From NCBI RefSeq assembly GCF_900323885.1, contig NZ_OOHJ01000022.1, positions 930,001 to 994,000 of the forward strand: 64,000 nt of DNA, written 5' to 3'. The notes below the pieces were generated by a model. The model was given only the letters and a program-made list of their open reading frames with translations, ran no database searches and was not told the origin of the DNA. Positions 50,625-57,671 of the stretch are shown one piece after another. Position 1 is the stretch's first letter; every line of letters begins with the position of its first letter. Origin of the DNA: [Actinomadura] parvosata subsp. kistnae. Lineage in GTDB: Bacteria; Actinomycetota; Actinomycetes; Streptosporangiales; Streptosporangiaceae. A program made the translations under genes and the position numbers.

Positions 50625-52250
50625 ATGACCCTCCAGCTCGACACCGCTTCGGCGCTGGCTCTCACCCCCGGAACCGCTTCCCCGGTCCCGGGCGTGGGGG
50701 CGAGCACCGAAAGCCTCCCGCACGACCCCTTCCGGCACGAAGTCCGCCAGCACGTCCGCACGGCCCTGGAACGCGCGACGCGTCCCCACTACACCGCTTG
50801 GCTCAGCCATATCGAATCAGCTGCAGCCTGCACGCAACCCGTCCGGCTCCACGGCAACCTGGCCACCGTTGACCTCCGTACCGGCGAAATCCTCACTGTC
50901 CGGCACACGTCCACGCTGCCGGACGGCGTCGTCTACAAAGCCTGCGGCAACCGACGCCACACCGTCTGCCCTGCCTGCGCCAGCACCTACCAACACGACG
51001 CCTACCACCTGATCCGCGCCGGACTGGTCGGAGGCAAGACCGTTCCCGACACCGTCCGCACCCACCCGGCGGTGTTCGCCACCCTCACCGCGCCTTCCTT
51101 CGGCTCCGTCCACACCCGCGACGTACGCCACTGCGCCTGCCGCGACAAAACCCGCTGCACCTGTCGCCCCACCCCCTGCCACGCCCGCCGCGACAACCCG
51201 ACCTGCCCCCACGGAACCCCGCTGGCTTGCTGGCAACGGCACCCCCCGGGCGACGAACAACTCGGCCGGCCTCTCTGCCCCGACTGCTACGACTACGCCC
51301 ACCACGTCGTCTGGAACCACCACGCCGGAGAACTCTGGCGACGCACCAAGCAACACGCCGAACGACAGCTCAACCAGCTCGCCCGGCGACGCGGCCTGCC
51401 CCGCATCCGGCTCGCCCACGGCAAAGCCGCCGAATACCAAGCCCGAGGAGCCGTCCACTTCCACATCCTGCTCCGCCTGGACGGCTACGACCCCGGAATG
51501 CCTGAGGTCATCCTCCCGCCTCCGCACGGCATCACCACCGACGACATCATCACCGCCGTTACCCTGGCCGCTACCACGATCACTTACACCACCCCCGCTC
51601 ACCCCGACCAGCACGGCGGCTGGCACATCACCTGGGGTGAACAACTCGAAGTCCGGCCCATCACCTTGTCCGCCTCCGGAGACGCGCTCGACGACCAAGC
51701 CGTAGCCGCCTACCTCGCCAAGTACTCCACCAAGGGCACCGAAGCCACCGGCCACACCTCCCGGCGGCTCACCACCGACACCATCGGCCTGTACGCCAAC
51801 CCCACCGGCACCCACCCCGAACGACTGATCGCCACCGCATGGAAACTCGGCCACCCTCCCGAATGGAGAGGATTACGCAGGTGGGCGCATATGCTCGGCT
51901 TCGGCGGACACTTCCTCACTAAGGCCCGCCGCTACTCCATCACCTTCGGCGCCATCCGCGAAGAACGAGCCGCCTACAGACGCGTACACGCCCTCAACGA
52001 CCGCCACCCAGGGATAGAGGGACACCCCGGCGCAACGCGATTCCAGCGTCAACCAGACCTTGACACCAAAACCGAGGAAACCACCCTCGTCATCGGATTC
52101 CTCACCTACGCAGGCACCGGCTGGCACACGACCGGTGACCAGCTCCTCGCCAACACGGCAGCGGCCCAAGCCCGCGAACGCACCCGAGCAGGACGCGAAG
52201 AACTCGCCCACCAACAGGCATGCAGTTCGTCCACACCGCTCGCCGCCTGA
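50625..52250 (+). CDS. repSA: Replication initiator protein (RepSA family)
   Basis: The 541-residue protein is of the AICE replication initiator family, thought to start rolling-circle replication of the excised element. Visible landmarks are a Cys/His cluster (CGNRRHTVCPACASTY), a second Cys-rich segment (HCACRDKTRCTCR), the HUH-like motif AVHFHILLRLDGYD, and AAYLAKYSTKGTEATGH with a candidate nucleophilic Tyr. It starts at ATG 50625, 3 bases after the DUF2637 stop. The order rep-xis-int is the classical pSAM2 arrangement. Confidence 0.9.
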   Translation: MTLQLDTASALALTPGTASPVPGVGASTESLPHDPFRHEVRQHVRTALERATRPHYTAWLSHIESAAACTQPVRLHGNLATVDLRTGEILTVRHTSTLPDGVVYKACGNRRHTVCPACASTYQHDAYHLIRAGLVGGKTVPDTVRTHPAVFATLTAPSFGSVHTRDVRHCACRDKTRCTCRPTPCHARRDNPTCPHGTPLACWQRHPPGDEQLGRPLCPDCYDYAHHVVWNHHAGELWRRTKQHAERQLNQLARRRGLPRIRLAHGKAAEYQARGAVHFHILLRLDGYDPGMPEVILPPPHGITTDDIITAVTLAATTITYTTPAHPDQHGGWHITWGEQLEVRPITLSASGDALDDQAVAAYLAKYSTKGTEATGHTSRRLTTDTIGLYANPTGTHPERLIATAWKLGHPPEWRGLRRWAHMLGFGGHFLTKARRYSITFGAIREERAAYRRVHALNDRHPGIEGHPGATRFQRQPDLDTKTEETTLVIGFLTYAGTGWHTTGDQLLANTAAAQARERTRAGREELAHQQACSSSTPLAA

Positions 52251-52282
52251 CCAACCCTCAGAACGCGAACGGAGTCACCACC

Positions 52283-52498
52283 ATGTCCACCTCTGATCAA
52301 CGCCTCACCGGGACGGCGGTCGTGCCGTTGCTCTACAAGCCCGAGGAGGTCGCCGTCCAGCTTCGGATCAGCCGGACGAAGGTCTACGCCTTGCTTCGGA
52401 GCGGAGACCTTCGCTCGGTGAAGATCGACGGCTGCCGTCGCATCCCGGTCGCTGCGCTCTTCGAGTACGTCGCGCACCTCGAAGGACGGGCAGCATGA
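52283..52498 (+). CDS. xis: Excisionase (Xis)
   Basis: The 71-residue MerR/excisionase-type DNA-binding protein has helix-turn-helix core PEEVAVQLRISRTKVYALLR and wing SVKIDGCRRIPV. It should direct the integrase toward excision. ATG 52283 has GGAG upstream. Its TGA overlaps the integrase ATG by 4 bases (ATGA), as expected for a xis-int pair. Confidence 0.9.
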   Translation: MSTSDQRLTGTAVVPLLYKPEEVAVQLRISRTKVYALLRSGDLRSVKIDGCRRIPVAALFEYVAHLEGRAA

Positions 52499-53676
52499 GC
52501 AAGGAGGACCTCGACTACTCGCTCTACTTCGACGCCAGCAAGAACGCCTGGGTCGCCGCCGTGTCTCTCGGTTTCGACGGAGCAGGCCGCCGCGTCCGTC
52601 GCAAGGTGTCTGCGGTGTTACCCCGCAAGTGGCAAGATCGCCCGGTCGACGATCAGCGGGCCCAAGCCGTCAAACTGCTGGCGCCCAAGGTCAAGAAGCT
52701 TCGCGAGGAAGCCGAGAAAGGCATCAAGACCAAAGCCAACTACCGGGTCAGCGACGCCGTGGAAGACTTCCTCGCCCACGGGCTCAAAGGTCGTAGTCTC
52801 GGCACCATCACGCACGCCCGGTCGATGGCAGAGAACCAGATCAAACCGAAGATCGGCAACTACCGGCTCAAGGACCTCCGCGCCGAGCACGTCGATCTCT
52901 GGCTCGACGAACTGGCCGAGATCCTCGCCACCAAAACGATCGTCCAGGTGCACAACCTGCTGACTCGCGCCATCCGCATGGCCGAGAAACGCGAACTCGT
53001 GGGCCGTAACGTCTCGGCCCTGTGCGAGACCCCACACGGCCAACAGGGACGTCCTAGCACCTCTCTCACGCTCGACCAGGCCGTCATGCTGCTCCGGGCT
53101 TGCGAGGGAGAGAAGTTCGGCGCATACGTCATCACGGCGCTTCTCACCGGCATCCGGCCGGAGGAGGCACGCAAGCTCTTGTGGGAGGTTGTAGACCTCA
53201 AGGGGAAGCCGCCGTCCATCTCGGTTCTGCGCGCCGATCGGGTCGGTGGAGACACCAAGACCAAGAAGTCGCGTCGTGCGCTCGCCCTGCCGGCCATCGT
53301 GGTCGAGGAGCTCAAGCGGCATAAAGTCCGCCAGAACGCTCAACGACTGGCGGCCGGTGAGGCATGGCAGGAACACGGCCTCGTCTTCACCCGCGATGAC
53401 GGGACCATGCTCGACCCCATGCGGGTCCTGCGCGGTCTGCGGGTGATCACCAAGAAGGCGGGCATCGGGAACCGCTGGAAGGTACGGGAGCTCCGTCACT
53501 CCTTCGTCTCGATTCTGAGCGACGGGGACGTCTCGGTGGAACGCATCGCCGATCTCGTCGGGCACTCGACGCCAAACACGACGCAGACCGTCTACCGGCA
53601 CCAGATCAGACCCGTGATCGTCCACGGCGCGGAAACCATGGATGCCGTGTTCGGGACCGACAAGCCGACTGAGTGA
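52495..53676 (+). CDS. int: Tyrosine-recombinase integrase
   Basis: The 393-residue integrase has an N-terminal arm-binding domain, a core-binding SAM-like domain (about 75-165; TITHARSMAENQIKPKIG), and a catalytic domain with Arg in LLTGIRPEEARKLLW, the H-x-x-R region VRELRHSFVSIL, His in LVGHSTPNTT, and the nucleophile Tyr in TVYRHQIRPV. It should recombine attP with the tRNA-Asn 3' end. The gene ends 91 bases from attR. It is intact and translationally coupled to xis. Confidence 0.95.
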   Translation: MSKEDLDYSLYFDASKNAWVAAVSLGFDGAGRRVRRKVSAVLPRKWQDRPVDDQRAQAVKLLAPKVKKLREEAEKGIKTKANYRVSDAVEDFLAHGLKGRSLGTITHARSMAENQIKPKIGNYRLKDLRAEHVDLWLDELAEILATKTIVQVHNLLTRAIRMAEKRELVGRNVSALCETPHGQQGRPSTSLTLDQAVMLLRACEGEKFGAYVITALLTGIRPEEARKLLWEVVDLKGKPPSISVLRADRVGGDTKTKKSRRALALPAIVVEELKRHKVRQNAQRLAAGEAWQEHGLVFTRDDGTMLDPMRVLRGLRVITKKAGIGNRWKVRELRHSFVSILSDGDVSVERIADLVGHSTPNTTQTVYRHQIRPVIVHGAETMDAVFGTDKPTE

Positions 53677-53693
53677 TGGCTCCCCTACTGGCT

Positions 53694-53742
53694 CCCGGAA
53701 CGACTCAGGCCCTCCCACCTGTTAGCGGTGAGAGGGCCTGAG
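53694..53742. terminator. Right (element-borne) copy of the tRNA-Asn terminator
   Basis: An 11-bp stem (CTCAGGCCCTC / GAGGGCCTGAG) with a 17-base loop lies between the integrase stop and the tRNA-Asn 3' end. It can end transcription from both sides. It is 47/49 identical to 41575-41623, so the element carries its own terminator for the tRNA it interrupts. Confidence 0.8.
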
Positions 53743-53766
53743 CTGCCAACCTCTTGCTTGAGAGCA

Positions 53767-53789
53767 GCTCCCGCGATAGGACTCGAACC
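53767..53789. other. attR, right attachment site of the AICE
   Basis: This 23-base copy of the attachment sequence is identical to attL at 41630-41652. It forms the 3' acceptor and T-arm part of the intact tRNA-Asn gene, so integration rebuilds a full tRNA. Confidence 0.92.
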
Positions 53790-53839
53790 TATAACCTGCC
53801 GGTTAACAGCCGGCTGCTCTGCCGTTGAGCTACGCGGGA
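53768..53839 (-). tRNA. tRNA-Asn (anticodon GTT)
   Basis: The 72-nt cloverleaf is read on the minus strand. The acceptor stem is TCCCGCG/CGCGGGA, the D arm TAGCTCAACGGCAGAGC, and the anticodon loop CTGTTAA with GTT for asparagine. The T arm is GGTTCGAGTCC, with discriminator G. CCA is not encoded. It is the integration site of the AICE; the 3' 22 bases are supplied by the element's attR. Confidence 0.95.
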
Positions 53840-53967
53840 TCGAACTCGTTTGCCCACTTCGCCGGGGCTCTTCGGCCCCTTCGCTGTGCGCAGGAATAGA
53901 TTAGCGCACTCCTGGAGTGCGTGTCGCATCGCGAGCGGGGTAGGCCCGGAGACAGCGGAGGTGCAAA

Positions 53968-54285
53968 ATGCGTTATCGGATGACATTCGCTGTTGGTCTG
54001 GCTGTTGGTTACGTGCTCGGCAGCCGGGCCGGACGCGAGCGGTACGAGCAGATCAAGCGGACGGCGCAGCGCGTCGCCGACAACCCCCGGGTGCAGGAAG
54101 TGGCCGGGATCGTCGGGGCGCAGGCCTCGAAGGCGGCGGGGATGGCCCGGTCGAAGGTGGGGGGCACGCTGCAGCAGCGGATCCCGTTCCTCAACTCCGA
54201 CGGGCACCAGCCCGAGACCGGCACCGGCTGGCCCGATGAGGAGGTCGCGGACCAGAAGGCCCGGGAGAGCGGTATCCCCTACTGA
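53968..54285 (+). CDS. YtxH-like small protein (105 aa)
   Basis: The 105-residue protein has an N-terminal hydrophobic helix containing the YtxH-type signature GLAVGYVLGSRAGRERYEQI. An amphipathic helical region and an acidic polar tail follow. It is probably membrane-anchored. GGAGG lies six bases before ATG 53968. Such genes are common in actinomycetes and have no defined function. It follows the tRNA-Asn on the opposite strand. Confidence 0.8.
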   Translation: MRYRMTFAVGLAVGYVLGSRAGRERYEQIKRTAQRVADNPRVQEVAGIVGAQASKAAGMARSKVGGTLQQRIPFLNSDGHQPETGTGWPDEEVADQKARESGIPY

Positions 54286-54358
54286 TCGGCGCACGTACGA
54301 GAGCGGCATGGACGTGACCGGCCTCACACCCCCGCACGCACGCCTGGGACCGGTCCGT

Positions 54359-54862
54359 TCATGCCGCTCGCGGCCGTGGTTCACCTGGTTCAGACGCCCA
54401 TGCTCCGCCGCACGCCCTCGAGGGCCTGCTCGGCCTGTGCGCGTATCCCGGGTCGGAGGGGTCGAGGCCGTCGTCGAAGACGAGGGTCCAGCCGAGCACT
54501 TCGCCGCCGGGCCGGCGCCGGGCGACGAGGCGCACCCCGCCCCTGCCGGGCAGGCTGACGTGCTTGTTGACCACGATCGTGGAGTTGACCCGCTCGCGTA
54601 CGGTCTCGGGCAGCATGCGCGGCTCGGAGATGCGCTCGAAGTGGCGGGCGCCCGCGGTGGTGAGCACCCGCACCCCCTCCTCGTCCCACGACGCCTTGTC
54701 GATCTCCTCGTACGGCACGCGGGTGCCGTCGGACAGGTGGAGGGCGAGGTTGGTGGCCACCACGTGGCCGTCGGCGCTCTGGGCGAAGGTCAGCACCCGC
54801 TCCCCCCGCTCGGTGTCGAGGGATTTGCGCACGTCGGCGGGCAGGCGACGGAAGATGCTCAT
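54359..54862 (-). CDS. Unknown protein with probable 3' frameshift
   Basis: The frame as sequenced gives 167 residues. The first about 136 read as a beta-rich domain (VLTFAQSADGHVVATNLALHLSDG, cited in part; EEIDKASWDEEGVRVL). After VFDDGLDPSDPG the read frame turns to Pro/Arg/Gly noise. The -1 frame continues as a helix (RAQAEQALEGVRRSMGV) to a stop at 54390. So one base seems missing near 54445-54453, in a GC-run, by error or mutation. ATG 54862 overlaps the stop of the upstream glycosidase gene (ATGA), so the two are coupled. No family is named. Confidence 0.6.
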   Translation of the reverse strand: MSIFRRLPADVRKSLDTERGERVLTFAQSADGHVVATNLALHLSDGTRVPYEEIDKASWDEEGVRVLTTAGARHFERISEPRMLPETVRERVNSTIVVNKHVSLPGRGGVRLVARRRPGGEVLGWTLVFDDGLDPSDPGYAHRPSRPSRACGGAWASEPGEPRPRAA

Positions 54863-56133
54863 TCCCCTACGTTATCCGCGAGCAGATCCAGGGTGAGCGC
54901 CGCGCTCCAGGAGAAGTCCCGGCATCCCCGCCCGCTCCCGTCGAAGGGGTCGAAGCACTCGCGGAACCCGGCCTGGCGGACCAGGCGCAGGGTGCCGTTG
55001 GTGAGCTGCTGGCCGAGGTGGTCGAGGGAGTGGACGGCGGCGGCGCGGCGCAGCAGCCAGTTGGTGTTGATCCAGGAGGGGCCGCGCCAGTAGCGGGTGC
55101 GGTCGAACTGGGAGGCGCGGATCTCGCAGCTGGGCACGGGATAGCCGGTGGCCCCCATGAACCTGGCCGATTCGAGCAGCTCGACGGCGGCCTGGAGCCG
55201 GTCGGCGGGCAGCCCGGGGTCGAGCAGCGGCCCGAACGAGCCGACCGTGCACACGCGGATGAGCCGCCCGGCCCGCAAATCTCTGGCGTAGAAGCAGCCG
55301 TCCCACAGGCGGTCGAGCATGGCCTGCCTGAGATGCTCGGCGTGCTCGGCGTGCGGTACGGGGTCGGCGCCGGCCAGGGGCGCCAGCTCGGCCATGGCCT
55401 GGCAGGAGGCGAGCCAGATCCCGTTGAACATCGGGTCCTCGATGGCGAACGGGTGCTCGTCGCACAGGTATTCGGGGCTGTAGCCGGCGTCGCGGTAGCG
55501 CATGGCGAGCCAGACGTAGCGGTCGTGGTCGCTGTCGGGGTGCCGCTCCTCCAGGTCGACGTTGCGGTAGCCGTACCTGATGACGGGCAGCGCGTCGAGC
55601 GGGGCGTCCCAGGCGGGGCTGTCGTCCATGCCCGACTCCCAGGGGTGCACAATCGCGGCGAGCCCGGCGCCGCCGAGGTCGCGGGCGGTGGCGAGGTATT
55701 CGTGCTGGGCGGCGAGTGCCGGGTAGGCCTTCCTGACGAACGCGGCGTCGCCGGTGTGCCGGTAGAGCCACCACAGCGCCAGCGCGTGCAGCGGCGGCGC
55801 GGTGAGGCCGGAGGTGAGCACGTGCGGCGCGGCGGCGTTCTCCTGGGAGCGCCACACGGACGGCCCCGGGAAGTACGCCTCGCGCGTGTGGAAGACGATG
55901 TGCGGCACCATCCCGGTGGCCCACTGGCCCCGCAGCAGGCTGAGCAGCTCGTCGCGGGCCCGGTCCGGCCGGTGCCTGGCCAGGCCGATGACGACGAACG
56001 CGGAGTCCCAGCTCCATTGGTGGGGGTAGAGCCCTGGGGCGGGCACGGTGCCGGCGCCCGTCCAGTTGGCTTCGAGCACGGCCAGTGCCTCGCGCCCGAG
56101 CGCGGCATCGTCCACCGCGGGCCGTGCTTCCAT
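54859..56133 (-). CDS. GH63-type glucosylglycerate/mannosylglycerate hydrolase
   Basis: The 424-residue cytoplasmic enzyme is an (alpha/alpha)6 barrel. Characteristic segments are GLYPHQWSWDSAFVVIGLARH near residue 40 (partly cited: YPHQWSWDSAF), WESGMDDSPAWD with the family acid pair, and RYWRGPSWINTNWLL near residue 345. Actinobacterial relatives include the glucosylglycerate hydrolase of Mycobacterium hassiacum, which recycles this compatible solute after nitrogen starvation. That is the best guess, and mannosylglycerate is possible. It starts at ATG 56133 (GTG 56136 alternative). It is translationally coupled to the following small gene. Confidence 0.85.
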   Translation of the reverse strand: MEARPAVDDAALGREALAVLEANWTGAGTVPAPGLYPHQWSWDSAFVVIGLARHRPDRARDELLSLLRGQWATGMVPHIVFHTREAYFPGPSVWRSQENAAAPHVLTSGLTAPPLHALALWWLYRHTGDAAFVRKAYPALAAQHEYLATARDLGGAGLAAIVHPWESGMDDSPAWDAPLDALPVIRYGYRNVDLEERHPDSDHDRYVWLAMRYRDAGYSPEYLCDEHPFAIEDPMFNGIWLASCQAMAELAPLAGADPVPHAEHAEHLRQAMLDRLWDGCFYARDLRAGRLIRVCTVGSFGPLLDPGLPADRLQAAVELLESARFMGATGYPVPSCEIRASQFDRTRYWRGPSWINTNWLLRRAAAVHSLDHLGQQLTNGTLRLVRQAGFRECFDPFDGSGRGCRDFSWSAALTLDLLADNVGE

Positions 56134-56165
56134 CACCCAACTATGACTGGGGATCTGTCAGGAAG

Positions 56166-56324
56166 CTATGTCCTCTTCAGCCACTTCGACAGGAACATGA
56201 CGCCGAGCACGGCGGCGCCGATGACGAGTGCCCATTTGAGCAGCGTGAGGGCGACGCCCACGAGGGGGCCGAGCAGCATGAGCGCGGCGATGACGGCCGC
56301 GACGATCAGAATTATCCGTCCCAT
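56166..56324 (-). CDS. Small membrane protein (52 aa)
   Basis: ATG 56324 to TAG 56166 encodes two adjoining hydrophobic helices (GRIILIVAAVIAALMLLG and LTLLKWALVIGAAVLGVMF) ending in a basic KWLKRT tail. It is too short for a 60-residue cutoff. Composition and charge pattern are strongly membrane-like, though a ribosome-binding site is not clear. It lies in the gap between the GH63 gene and the divergent kinase operon. The function is unknown. Confidence 0.6.
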   Translation of the reverse strand: MGRIILIVAAVIAALMLLGPLVGVALTLLKWALVIGAAVLGVMFLSKWLKRT

Positions 56325-56426
56325 GCATGAAACGCTAAGAGATCGTTAAGCGGTTTGCAGGCGAGCCGGGGTTCAATCAGGGACAAGTCAGGGGTCCCCC
56401 CGAGCCAAAGGAACTAAAGCCCGCGA

Positions 56427-56449
56427 ACCCGCCGTTGGGCGGGTATAAC
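56427..56449 (+). promoter_or_regulatory. Hairpin overlapping a TATAAC -10-like box before the kinase operon
   Basis: ACCCGCC-GTTG-GGCGGGT can pair, and TATAAC (56444-56449) at its 3' edge resembles a sigma-70-type -10 element, 35 bases before the ATG of the first operon gene. No good -35 box is seen. The palindrome may be an operator. Confidence 0.35.
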
Positions 56450-56483
56450 GGGGGCATCGGGGGGCCTCTTCACGGGGAGCGTG

Positions 56484-57671
56484 ATGAGCCTGGGACCACC
56501 AATGAGCAGGGAAGGCGCAGAGCATGCGCTCCGTGCCCGCGCCGACGAGCGTGATCGCATCTCGGGCGACCTGCTCGATCTCGAATCGCACACCACCTAC
56601 CAGGTGGTCAAGGGGGCGTCCTTACGGGGGGCGACCGAGCGCCGCTGGGCCGCCGCCCAGGAGGCGCTGGGCGCGCTGTGGTCGCTGAACGACGCCTATC
56701 GCGCGGTGCTGCGCGAGGCGGAGCAGGTCAGGGCCGAGCGTACGCGGCTGGGCGCCGACCAGCTCGCCCGGCTCACCGAGCTGCTGGGCGGGAAGTCCGT
56801 GGTGCTGCGGGCCGCGGCCAAGCCGGTCGAGCAGCGCTCGCTGCTTCCGCAGGCCGAGGAGCGGCTGACATTGGACGAGGCCGTGACGCGGATGGACACC
56901 GCCTTCCGCGAGGTCACGGCGGCGCTCACCGACATCGACGATGTGTGGGGCTCGGTGCTGCCCCGTCTCGACGCGGCCGACGCCGACCTGCGCAGGATCG
57001 GGGAGCTGGAGCGGGAGCTGGGCGAGCCCGCCGCCCAGGGCGCCGATCACGAGGCCGAGCTGCGGCGGATCCGCGCCTCGGTGGTGGAGGACCCGCTGGG
57101 CCCGTCCGTCGAGCCGGATCTCGACCGGGTGGCCCGCCTGCTGGCCGGCCGCCGCGCGGAGGTCGAGCTGGCGCTGGTGGTCAAGGGCGAGTACGCCAGG
57201 CGGCGCGAGAACCTGGTGGCCGAGCTCGACCGGGTGCGGGCGGCCGAGAGCGAGGCCAGGCTGGCGCATGGCGCGGTCGTCGTGAAGATCGCCCTGCCGC
57301 CGCAGGCGCAGCCGCGCAGCAGGGTGCAGGGGCTGGCTGACGCGCTGGACGCGCTGGACGTCTCCGCCGATTCCTGGGTGCTGCGCGCCAAGCGCCTGGC
57401 GGCCCTGGAGGACAGCGCCCGCCAGGCCGCCGAGCAGTCGCTGGCCACGGCGAAGGCCCTGTACGGGCTGGTGGGCCGGCGCGACGAGCTGCGCGGCCGG
57501 CTCGGCGCCTGCCAGGTGATGGCGGTGCGCAAGGGGCTGGCCGAGGACCCGGCGGCGGTGGAGCTGTACGAGCGGGCCCGCGTTCTGCTGTGGAGCGCGC
57601 CCTGCGACCTGACGAGGGCGGCGGCGGCCGTCGAGACCTACCAGCGCGCGATCTCCGGAGGTAAGCGATGA
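56484..57671 (+). CDS. Coiled-coil protein, first gene of the PknG-type signalling operon
   Basis: The 395-residue soluble protein is almost entirely helical, with long heptad-like Leu/Ala/Glu/Arg stretches (e.g. RAEVELALVVKGEYARRREN). It has no signal peptide, membrane helix or catalytic motif. ATG 56484 follows GGGGAG by four bases; ATG 56502 is the alternative. Its stop overlaps the kinase ATG by 4 bases (ATGA). It may be a scaffold or kinase substrate; it is not recognisably PspA. Conserved position before a PknG homologue would be the test. Confidence 0.8.
   Translation: MSLGPPMSREGAEHALRARADERDRISGDLLDLESHTTYQVVKGASLRGATERRWAAAQEALGALWSLNDAYRAVLREAEQVRAERTRLGADQLARLTELLGGKSVVLRAAAKPVEQRSLLPQAEERLTLDEAVTRMDTAFREVTAALTDIDDVWGSVLPRLDAADADLRRIGELERELGEPAAQGADHEAELRRIRASVVEDPLGPSVEPDLDRVARLLAGRRAEVELALVVKGEYARRRENLVAELDRVRAAESEARLAHGAVVVKIALPPQAQPRSRVQGLADALDALDVSADSWVLRAKRLAALEDSARQAAEQSLATAKALYGLVGRRDELRGRLGACQVMAVRKGLAEDPAAVELYERARVLLWSAPCDLTRAAAAVETYQRAISGGKR

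Larger units (their letters stand above)
41630..53789 (+). mobile_element. Actinomycete integrative and conjugative element (AICE) in tRNA-Asn, about 12.1 kb
   Basis: The element is bounded by exact 23-bp direct repeats, the right one inside an intact tRNA-Asn. Its right end holds Xis and a tyrosine recombinase whose gene ends 91 bases from attR. A RepSA-type replication initiator, a DUF2637 protein and a TraB-like FtsK translocase are also present. This is the AICE core (integration, excision, replication, conjugation as double-stranded DNA). All core genes read rightward. Cargo lies at the left: an AT-richer gene, a high-GC gap, and an XRE/creatininase pair reading leftward. No core gene is visibly broken, so the element may be active. 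Confidence 0.93.
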
